NCBI GenBank assembly: GCA_016713665.1 | Contig: JADJOR010000001.1 | Location: 992,001 to 1,056,000 of the forward strand | Source of the DNA: Deltaproteobacteria bacterium | Lineage (GTDB): Bacteria; Myxococcota_A; UBA9160; UBA4427 | Direction of reading: 5' to 3' | DNA length: 64,000 nucleotides | Part shown: one piece after another, positions 35,366 to 42,264 of the stretch | How the letters are laid out: the number at the start of each line of letters is the position of its first letter | Numbering within the stretch: the first letter of the stretch is position 1 | Program-made: the position numbers and the translations under genes | The notes under the pieces: generated by a model | Databases searched by the model: none | What the model saw: the letters and a program-made list of their open reading frames with translations, nothing else | What the model was told of the DNA's origin: nothing

Positions 35366-36172
35366 AGTCGATGGCAAGTCGGATCCGTGCGCGGTGCCGG
35401 ATTCCCCGCGCAACGGGGAGGCCGACGCCTGCTCCTGCTCCTGCCTGCCCTGCTCGCGGCGCTCCCGACCTGGGCGCCGATCGCTTCCGCCGCGCGGCTC
35501 TGCATGCTGCCCGCCGCCTTCCCTTTCGACGAGGACGACGAGCGCCGCGCGCGCATCGAGCAGATCGTGGCTCGCGAGTTCGAGGCCGCGTCGATCCCGG
35601 TCGCCCCCAGCGCCGAAGTCCGGAAGCTCCTCGAGGTCGTCGACGAGCGTTCGGGAAGAATCTTCGATCCGGAGACGGGGCGCATCGACGACGCGAAGGA
35701 GTCCCTCTACCTCGACGACATCGAACGCAGCGTCGCCGCGGAGCTCGGCTGTACGGGCTTCGTCCAGGTGGGACTTCATCAGGTGCTCGCCTGGTACGAC
35801 GGCCACCACGCCAACTGGGACGGCCGCCGAACGCCCATCAACTCGGGCGCCCGCATCGCCGGGCGCGTCGTCCTCGGCATCTTGTCGGGCGTGTACGTCC
35901 AGGAGCAGGGCTGGGTTCCCGCGCTGTCGCTCTCGATCGAGGTGAGCAATCTCCGCTACGAAGACGTCGCCTTCCGCGTCGCCGGCGTAGAGCCCCTCAT
36001 GAACTTCAGCGTCTCGCGCAAGCAGGACCTCCTGCCCCGCGACCAATGGCTGAAGGACGAGGCGCTGGTCGAAACGGCGATCGGCGCGGCGCTCGGTTCG
36101 GATCTGGCCGACCTGAAGGGCAACGGTCGCCCGGGCGAGGCGCCACTGCCGACGGGATTCAGCTGGGAATGA
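35363..36172 (+). CDS. Exported protein of unknown function, paralog of the lipoprotein at 34456
   Basis: A 269-residue protein with a signal peptide (basic start, hydrophobic run LLLLLPALLAALP, cleavage near IASAA). The mature part begins RLCMLPAAFPFDEDDE, then an alpha/beta domain with PSAEVRKLLEVVDE, DDIERSVAAELGCTGFVQVGLHQV and GWVPALSLSIEVSN. It shares order and motifs with the divergent lipoprotein, so the pair arose by an inverted duplication. It overlaps the next gene, an M48 protease, by four bases (ATGA), which suggests a joint role in the envelope. No Shine-Dalgarno precedes it. Confidence 0.72.
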   Translation: MSRWQVGSVRGAGFPAQRGGRRLLLLLPALLAALPTWAPIASAARLCMLPAAFPFDEDDERRARIEQIVAREFEAASIPVAPSAEVRKLLEVVDERSGRIFDPETGRIDDAKESLYLDDIERSVAAELGCTGFVQVGLHQVLAWYDGHHANWDGRRTPINSGARIAGRVVLGILSGVYVQEQGWVPALSLSIEVSNLRYEDVAFRVAGVEPLMNFSVSRKQDLLPRDQWLKDEALVETAIGAALGSDLADLKGNGRPGEAPLPTGFSWE

Positions 36173-37308
36173 CGCCCCGCGACCGCTCCGCCCATCGAGC
36201 TCGTCCGCCGCTCGGGCTGCTCACGGTCCTCCCCGTCGCGCTCGCAAGCGCGTGTATGGTCGCCGCACCGCCCTTCCCCACCGTCCCGGCCTGGGACGCC
36301 CTCGAGCAGCAGCCGCAGGGGCCCGAGCCCGACGAGAAGGCGATCTGGGACGAGGCCCGCGAGGCGCTGAAGGAGTTCCTCGACGACGAGCACGCATACC
36401 CGGATGCCGCGCTCTCGACCTATCTCGCGGACCTCGTCGTGGACCTCGCTCCGCCCCTCGCGAAGGCCGCTCCGACCCTGTCGGTCCGCGTGATCCGCGA
36501 CGCCGAGGACGACGCGAGCGCGCTGCCGGACGGCACGATCCTGATCGCGCTGCCGCTGCTCGCATCCTTTCGAAACGAAGCCCAGGTCGCCTTCGTTCTC
36601 GCCCACGAGATCGTCCATGTGACGAAGCGCCATTCGCTCCTGTCGAAGCGCTACGACGCCACGACCCGCTCGCACGTCGACCGGATGCGCTTCAGTCGTC
36701 GACTCGAGGCCGAAGCGGACCGCGACGCGATCGCCCTGATGGCAGAGGCGGGATATCCGCCGCGCGAGGCCGCCCCTTCGCTGACCTGCATCGCCCACCG
36801 CGATTCCGAGGAGGACGAAGGCCCGGCTGCCTGGAGCAGCCATGGCGATCTGGCGAGCCGCTTGTCGGTCATCCGCGCCGCCGCGCGAACGACACGAGCC
36901 TCCCGCGGCGATGCCCGCCAGGAGCGTTTCGAGCGCGCCCTCGATGCCCACCGCCTCCCCGCGGCGACGATCGAGCTCGAGGCCCGGCGCTACGACGACG
37001 CCCTCGCGCTCGTGAGCCGCCATCTCGAGCGGCGACCCGATTCCGGGACGGCCTACGTGTTGCGCGCACGCATCGTCGGCGATCGCGATCCGAAGCTCCG
37101 CCGCACCGACACGGTCGGCGCGGACCTCGAGCGCGCGATCGAGCTCGCCCCCGACGACCCCGATGCCCTGAGAGCCCTCGGCCTCTTCCTGCGCGATACC
37201 GGAAAGGCCGAGCGCTCGCGTGCGCTCCTGCACCGCTATCTCACGGCGCGACCTGATGCCTTCGACCGGAAGATCATCGAGCGCTACCTCGCGCCGACCG
37301 GAGGCTGA
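36169..37308 (+). CDS. M48-family metalloprotease with TPR-like tail, exported
   Basis: A 379-residue protein with a signal segment (residues 15-30, ending ALASACMVAA; cysteine 29 may be lipidated). The zinc protease motif HEIVH is at 146-150, in LAHEIVHVTKRH, and the third ligand is in EAEADRDAI (about residue 180). The C-terminal third is alpha-helical with TPR-like spacing (IELAPDDPDALRALGLFLRDTG). This is the layout of BepA/YfgC-type periplasmic proteases that survey outer-membrane protein assembly. It is coupled to the exported protein before it. Substrate unknown. Confidence 0.87.
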   Translation: MTPRDRSAHRARPPLGLLTVLPVALASACMVAAPPFPTVPAWDALEQQPQGPEPDEKAIWDEAREALKEFLDDEHAYPDAALSTYLADLVVDLAPPLAKAAPTLSVRVIRDAEDDASALPDGTILIALPLLASFRNEAQVAFVLAHEIVHVTKRHSLLSKRYDATTRSHVDRMRFSRRLEAEADRDAIALMAEAGYPPREAAPSLTCIAHRDSEEDEGPAAWSSHGDLASRLSVIRAAARTTRASRGDARQERFERALDAHRLPAATIELEARRYDDALALVSRHLERRPDSGTAYVLRARIVGDRDPKLRRTDTVGADLERAIELAPDDPDALRALGLFLRDTGKAERSRALLHRYLTARPDAFDRKIIERYLAPTGG

Positions 37309-37414
37309 GTCTGGCTCGCGGCCCCCGATTCGACGCGGTAGTGTCGAGAGACCGCCCTCGCCCGCCGGGGGCCGACATCCCATCTCGTCCCCATCCGAGG
37401 AGCAGCCCCACCCC

Positions 37415-38581
37415 ATGCACGGAAAAGCCGTCGTCGCCGGCGTCGGAGAGACCACCTACTACAAGCACGGCCAGTCGAAGGACACCGAGTTCCAGCTCGC
37501 CTGCCAGGCCGTCGAGCGCGCCTGTGCCGACGCCGGGCTCGACGTCCGCGAGGTCGACGGCCTGATCTCCTACATGGACACGCGCAACAGCCCGCTCCGC
37601 GTCGCCGAGGCGCTCGGCATGAAGGAGCTCCGCTGGTCGTCGACGCCGTGGGCGGGCGGCGGCAACAACTCGGCCTCCTGCGTGATGCAGGCCGATGCCG
37701 CGGTGACGGCCGGCTACGCGAGCTACGTCGTCGCCTTCCGCGCGCTGGCGCAGGGGCAGTTCTACCGCCTGGGCTCGGGCTCGACCCTCGCTTCCGGTGG
37801 TGCGCCGGAGGGTCTCTCCTGGGGCCTTCCGTACGGCGAGATGACGCCCGCCCAGGAATGCGCCCTCCATACGAAGCGCTGGATGCACGACCACGGCGTC
37901 TCGCAGGAGGCCCTCGCCGCGATCGCCCTCGCCTCCTACGCGAACGCGCAACGCAATCCCCGCGCCGTCCGCTACGGCCAGCCGCTCACGCGCGAGGCCT
38001 ATCACGCGTCGCGCTGGATCGTCGAGCCCTTCCATCTCTTCGACTGCTGCCAGGAGAACGACGGCGCCGCCGCGGTCCTGGTCACGACGCCCGAGCGGGC
38101 GCGCGACCTGAAGCAGAAGCCGGTGCCGATCCTCGCCGCCGCCCAGGGCGCCGGGCCCGAGATCGGGATCCGCGCCTTCCAGAAGAAGTGGTTCCCGGGC
38201 ATGTACTACACGAACGTCGGCGAGATGATCTGGCAGCGCGCCGGGATCCGGCCGAAGGACGTCGACGTGCTCCAGCTCTACGAGAACTTCACGGGCCCGG
38301 TCGTGATGGCCCTCTGCGAGCTCGGCTGGTGCCGGCCCGAGGAGGTCGACGCCTTCGTCGCGAACGGCGCCCTCGAAGGACCGGACGCGCGGCTTCCCTT
38401 CAACACGAGCGGCGGGAACCTGGCCGAGGCCTACATCCACGGGCTCGAGATGACGATCGAAGCCGTCCGCCAGGCCCGCGGCGACTCGACCTGTCAAGCG
38501 AAGGACGTCGACTACTCCCTCGCGATCGCGGGGCCGGGCTATGCGCCGGGCAGCGCGATCCTCTTCGGCGGGACGCACTAG
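37415..38581 (+). CDS. Thiolase-like / lipid-transfer protein (Ltp2-type aldolase candidate), pair 2
   Basis: A 388-residue thiolase-fold protein starting MHGKAVVAGVGETTYYK, with WMHDHGVSQEALAAIALASY in the middle and LPFNTSGGNLAEAYIHG at the end. The nucleophile region is WAGGGNNSASCVM; a cysteine is near but shifted from the usual site, so thiolase chemistry is doubtful and an aldolase or ketosynthase-like role is possible. The partner DUF35 gene follows after 86 bases. ATG 37415 is placed by its match to the first beta strand, with GAGGAGCAG 10-15 bases upstream. A TAGTGT element lies 71 bases before it. Of the three pairs here this is the most diverged. Confidence 0.84.
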   Translation: MHGKAVVAGVGETTYYKHGQSKDTEFQLACQAVERACADAGLDVREVDGLISYMDTRNSPLRVAEALGMKELRWSSTPWAGGGNNSASCVMQADAAVTAGYASYVVAFRALAQGQFYRLGSGSTLASGGAPEGLSWGLPYGEMTPAQECALHTKRWMHDHGVSQEALAAIALASYANAQRNPRAVRYGQPLTREAYHASRWIVEPFHLFDCCQENDGAAAVLVTTPERARDLKQKPVPILAAAQGAGPEIGIRAFQKKWFPGMYYTNVGEMIWQRAGIRPKDVDVLQLYENFTGPVVMALCELGWCRPEEVDAFVANGALEGPDARLPFNTSGGNLAEAYIHGLEMTIEAVRQARGDSTCQAKDVDYSLAIAGPGYAPGSAILFGGTH

Positions 38582-38667
38582 CGCGTAGGACCCACCCGGG
38601 CCGACGGCCCGCAAGCCACTTCGCTCGGCGCCGCGGCCGAGCCGACCCCGACTCCAGGAGAACTCCG

Positions 38668-39096
38668 ATGCCCCGACTTCTCGGCGACGACTTCCTGCTC
38701 CCGACCCTGGGCCCCCATACGAAGACCTACTTCACGGCGGGCTCGATCCAGATCCAGTTCTGCAAGGACTGCGGCCATGCCCAGCACCCGCCGGACGATC
38801 TCTGCTACGCCTGCCGCAGCCGGAACCTCGAGTACCGCACGATGCCCGGCACGGGCCGCGTCGAGAGCGTCTGCCTCGTCCACCATCCCGTGCATCCCGC
38901 GCTCAAGACGAAGGTCCCCTATCCGATCGCCGTCATCTCGGTCGATGGGGCGCCGGGCTGCCACGTGCTGGGCAACGTCACGGGGTGTGCGCCCGAGTCG
39001 GTCGTGATCGGCGACCGGGTCCGGGCCTACTTCGACGAGGTCCCGAATCCCCACGGCGGCGAGCCTCTCAAGATCCCGAACTGGGCGCGCGCCTAG
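38668..39096 (+). CDS. Zn-ribbon/OB-fold (DUF35) partner protein, pair 2
   Basis: A 142-residue DUF35 protein: N-terminal helix, zinc ribbon with CKDC and CYAC, then an OB-fold beginning GTGRVESVCLVHHPVHP. CAGGAGAACTCCG precedes the ATG. Partner to the thiolase-like gene just upstream; together they should form an acyl-CoA-processing complex. A small hairpin (CGGGCC-GAC-GGCCCG, 38597-38611) lies in the gap between the two, unlike the overlapping starts of pairs 1 and 3. Confidence 0.86.
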   Translation: MPRLLGDDFLLPTLGPHTKTYFTAGSIQIQFCKDCGHAQHPPDDLCYACRSRNLEYRTMPGTGRVESVCLVHHPVHPALKTKVPYPIAVISVDGAPGCHVLGNVTGCAPESVVIGDRVRAYFDEVPNPHGGEPLKIPNWARA

Positions 39097-39164
39097 CGCG
39101 TCGGGCGCGCCAGCCGCATGCCGGAAGCGCGCCCCGACCCGCCCGCCCGCGCCGAGGAACGAAC

Positions 39165-39650
39165 ATGCTGCGTCCCGCGACGACCGACGACGCGTTCGAG
39201 ATCGCCCGGATCTACGAGCCCTACGTCCGCGAGACCGCGATCACCTTCGAGGAGGTCCCGCCGACCCCCTTCGAGGTCGCGGGCCGGATCGCCCGCGTGC
39301 TCGCGACGCCCCTGCCCTATCTGGTCGCCGCCCCGGAAGGCCAGGTCGTCGCCTACGCCTACGCCACGCGCTGGCACGAGCGCGCCGCCTATCGCCACTC
39401 CGTCGAGACCTCGATCTACGTCGACCGCGACCACCTCGGCAACGGCTTCGGCACGCGCCTCTACTCGGCGCTCCTCGACCGCCTGAAGGAGCAGGGCCTG
39501 CATACGGCGATCGGCGGCATCGCGCTCCCGAACGCCGCGAGCGTCGCCCTCCACGAAGCCCTCGGCTTCCGCAAGGTCGCCCACTACGAGCAGGTCGGCT
39601 TCAAGCAGGGAGGCTGGCTCGACGTCGGGTACTGGCAGAAGGTGCTGTAA
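39165..39650 (+). CDS. GNAT acetyltransferase, phosphinothricin acetyltransferase-like
   Basis: A 161-residue GNAT-fold protein. MLRPATTDDAFEIARIYEPYV and TAITFEEVPPT are the N-terminal marks of the Pat/Bar group; the acetyl-CoA loop is HLGNGFGTRLYSALLDRL; and EALGFRKVAHYEQVGFKQGGWLDVGYWQK is the typical ending. Such enzymes acetylate amino groups, for example of phosphinothricin or methionine analogues. Normal length and intact. It follows the DUF35 gene by 68 bases and converges on the MaoC gene. Confidence 0.88.
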   Translation: MLRPATTDDAFEIARIYEPYVRETAITFEEVPPTPFEVAGRIARVLATPLPYLVAAPEGQVVAYAYATRWHERAAYRHSVETSIYVDRDHLGNGFGTRLYSALLDRLKEQGLHTAIGGIALPNAASVALHEALGFRKVAHYEQVGFKQGGWLDVGYWQKVL

Positions 39651-39706
39651 CCGGTCCCCGATCGGCGTCCCGGCCGCGCAACCGACGCCCCGTGTTCGAC
39701 CCGCCC

Positions 39707-40747
39707 CTACTCCGTCAGCCCGTAGCGCAGCAGCGCAAAGAGATTCCAGCCGACGATCTCGTCCTTCTGGTTGTAGTAGGTGTCGAGGTTCGTCTGGAAG
39801 TAGCCGGGCCCGAGCCGCGTCTGCTTGAGCGGCGAGCAGTTCACGACCTCGGTCGTCGAGTAGACCCGATCCCCCGGCCGCAGGAGCTTCCCGTATTGCT
39901 GCGTCGAGCCCTGGGCGATCGTCTCGCGGACGCCGGGCGGACAGGGAATCGTGCGCGGCTTGCCGTCCGTCGGCGGCCAGGGCTTGCGCGCCGGCGCATT
40001 GCAGTCGGGGGCTCCCGGATCGACGCCCTGATGGCCGGCGCGCTGCATCGACCAGGTGATGAGGCCCATCGGCGGTGCCACGACGCCGCCGTGGCGGCTC
40101 TTGCGCGCGTAGTCGCCGTCGAAGTAGAGGGGATTCGCGTCCTCGACCATGTCGCACCAGTACAGGATCTGCACTTCGGAGACCGGATATCCCGCGCGCG
40201 CGGGCGGGCCGGGCTTGCCGAGCCAGGCCTTCGCGAAGTCGGGCATCTCGGGATGCGGCGTCACGACGGGCTTGTCGAGGCGTTCGACCGGCTGGACCGG
40301 CCCCGCGACCCGCGACGGCATCGCGAGGGTCGCCGTCCCCGTCGCGGCGAGCCCATGGTCCGGGCTCGAGACGCCCATCTCGATCTTGACGAGTCGATCG
40401 CGCCCGGACTCGCGCTTTTCGAGGACCCGGCCTTCGACGATCGCGAGATCGCCGGGGCAGAGCGAGCCGACCATCTGCAGCGTCGTCTCGCGGAAGTCGC
40501 TCTCGGGTCCGCTCCAATCCGCGGCATAGCGCCCGAAAAGGGCCTGGTCGAACATCGTGTTGACGAACATGTCCCGATTGCCGACCGACTTCGAGTAGGC
40601 GGGATCGTGGTGGTAGGGCATGAGATCCCGCGTGCCGCAGACGGCGAGCACCATCGTCTTCGTCGTGATCGGGAATTCGAGGCGCGGCAGGCTCTCGCCG
40701 ACCTCCACGTCTTCCCAGAACTTGAACGGCGGCATCGATCCCGACAT
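39707..40747 (-). CDS. Double-hotdog MaoC-like enoyl-CoA hydratase
   Basis: A 346-residue protein with two hotdog domains. N-domain: LMPYHHDPAYSKSVGNRDMFVNT, the catalytic-type half. C-domain: WCDMVEDANPLYFDGDYAR followed by GGVVAPP. This doubled layout is found in acyl dehydratases and matches the ChsH1/ChsH2 heterodimer of steroid side-chain breakdown joined in one chain. It should add water to an enoyl-CoA. ATG 40747 has GGAGAGGGAC before it. It is the last gene of the leftward igr-like operon (CoA transferase, acyl-CoA dehydrogenase, DUF35, thiolase-like). Substrate is inference. Confidence 0.88.
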   Translation of the reverse strand: MSGSMPPFKFWEDVEVGESLPRLEFPITTKTMVLAVCGTRDLMPYHHDPAYSKSVGNRDMFVNTMFDQALFGRYAADWSGPESDFRETTLQMVGSLCPGDLAIVEGRVLEKRESGRDRLVKIEMGVSSPDHGLAATGTATLAMPSRVAGPVQPVERLDKPVVTPHPEMPDFAKAWLGKPGPPARAGYPVSEVQILYWCDMVEDANPLYFDGDYARKSRHGGVVAPPMGLITWSMQRAGHQGVDPGAPDCNAPARKPWPPTDGKPRTIPCPPGVRETIAQGSTQQYGKLLRPGDRVYSTTEVVNCSPLKQTRLGPGYFQTNLDTYYNQKDEIVGWNLFALLRYGLTE

Positions 40748-40805
40748 GTCCCTCTCCTCCAATGGGCGCTGCGAGTCGAAGGCCGACCGACGCGCCGGTC
40801 CATGA

Positions 40806-42206
40806 TCACACGCCGGCCGCGACCGCGCCGCCGCGCCACGCGGGCGGACCCGACCGAAGCGCGCACGCGGGCGTACCGGATTCCCCGTTGAGCCCGGCGA
40901 TCCGGAGCGGGACCCGGAGCCGCCGCGCGGCGCCCCAGGTCGTGTCCTCGACGCCGGGGGCGAGGTCGGACGGCTCTTCGGCGGCGAGCGCACCGCTCGC
41001 CGTATCCGGCGGGCCCGCGGTCAGGAGCGACGCCGTTCGTGCGAGGGAGAGCCGGGCCGACGCGGCGAGACCGGCGTCCCGGCGCAGCCGCAGGCCGCGC
41101 AGGACGGCAGCGGCCATCAAATAGCCCGCCGCGTGATCGAGAGCCTGGACGGGAAGCGGTGTCGGACGCGGCGCGTTCGCCCAGAGGCTCCCGGCATGGG
41201 CGATGCCGCTGCTCATCTGCACGAGGCTGTCGAAGCCCCGTCGGCCCCGCCACGGTCCCGTCCAACCATAGGCGCAGAGCGCGACATCGATGAGGTCCGG
41301 GTTGAGCGCTCGGATCCGCGCCGAGTCGTAGCCGAGCCGCGCGAGCGCGTCGGGTCGATAGCCGTGCACGAAGACATCGGCCTCCGCCACGAGCGACTCG
41401 AATCGCGCGCGATCGCCCGCCTGCTCGAGATCGAGACCCGCGCACCGCTTCCCGACCGTGACCTCCGGAACGACGGCCGGCTCGTCCCAGCTCGGCGGGT
41501 CGATCCTCAGCACGTCCGCCCCCCACGAGGCGAGGAAGCGCGTCGCGACGGGCCCGGCGAGCACCCGCGTCAGGTCGAGGACCCGGACGCCCGCGAGCGG
41601 CGCGCCTCGGCTCCGACTCCGATCGGGTCTGGATTCCGTCGCGCAGGGCACGGTCGCCCAGGCCACGAGCGGCTCCCGTGCGACCGCCTCGCCCTGCGGA
41701 TGCCTCGCCCACTCCGCCTGCGTCCGCATCGCCGCCGCGCAGCCGCGCCCCTCGACGAGGGCGGCCTCGAGTCCTTCCGACTCGTGGCGCGCGACCGCTG
41801 CCGCGACCGCTTTCCGATCCGCCTCGACGCCCAGGACCGCGATCGCCGCGTCGCGATGGTGGGGCGCGTTCGTATGCAAGCGGATCCAGCCGTCCCGCGT
41901 CGGATAATCCCCCGCGATCGGATCCCAGGGAGAAGGCAGCGCCCAGCCCTCTGGCCGCAGGCTGAAGCCGAACCACATCGACGCGAGTCGCCGATCGACC
42001 TCGACCCGACCGACTGCCCCCTCATCCGACGCTGCATAGCGGGCGAGCTCACCGCCGGCCGCGGCGATCGACGCGACCGCGAGCCCCGTCACGTCGAAGC
42101 AGGACGCGAGCGATCCTCGGCCGACGACCTCGACCTCGACCGGATCCGACGCGACGCCGGAAGCGGCGTCGAGCGCCGTCTCGATCTCCCGGGCGAATGC
42201 GTGCAT
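40806..42206 (-). CDS. Family III CoA transferase (CaiB/BaiF), permuted-looking domain order
   Basis: A 466-residue protein. Residues about 200-450 begin as a normal CaiB family chain (LAGVRVLDLTRVLAGPVATRFLASWGADVLRIDPP) and carry the catalytic aspartate in GRRGFDSLVQMSSG. The first 190 residues hold a segment with PTRDGWIRLHTNAPHHRDA and GCAAAMRTQAEWARHPQG, which in ordinary members lies near the C-terminus. The order therefore looks circularly permuted or partly duplicated. Role: move CoA from an acyl-CoA to a carboxylic acid, for example activation of a side-chain acid. Part of the leftward operon between the acyl-CoA dehydrogenase and MaoC genes. Confidence 0.85.
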   Translation of the reverse strand: MHAFAREIETALDAASGVASDPVEVEVVGRGSLASCFDVTGLAVASIAAAGGELARYAASDEGAVGRVEVDRRLASMWFGFSLRPEGWALPSPWDPIAGDYPTRDGWIRLHTNAPHHRDAAIAVLGVEADRKAVAAAVARHESEGLEAALVEGRGCAAAMRTQAEWARHPQGEAVAREPLVAWATVPCATESRPDRSRSRGAPLAGVRVLDLTRVLAGPVATRFLASWGADVLRIDPPSWDEPAVVPEVTVGKRCAGLDLEQAGDRARFESLVAEADVFVHGYRPDALARLGYDSARIRALNPDLIDVALCAYGWTGPWRGRRGFDSLVQMSSGIAHAGSLWANAPRPTPLPVQALDHAAGYLMAAAVLRGLRLRRDAGLAASARLSLARTASLLTAGPPDTASGALAAEEPSDLAPGVEDTTWGAARRLRVPLRIAGLNGESGTPACALRSGPPAWRGGAVAAGV

Positions 42207-42264
42207 CGATGCCCTCCTCCGGCGTCGGATCGACCCGCCACGGATCGCGCCGGGCCGTGCTCGA

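Noticed and set aside
37415..38581. Calling the thiolase-like proteins acetyl-CoA acetyltransferases
   Set aside because: None of the three shows the CASG nucleophile of degradative thiolases and each has a DUF35 partner, which fits the SCP2-thiolase-like/aldolase group better.
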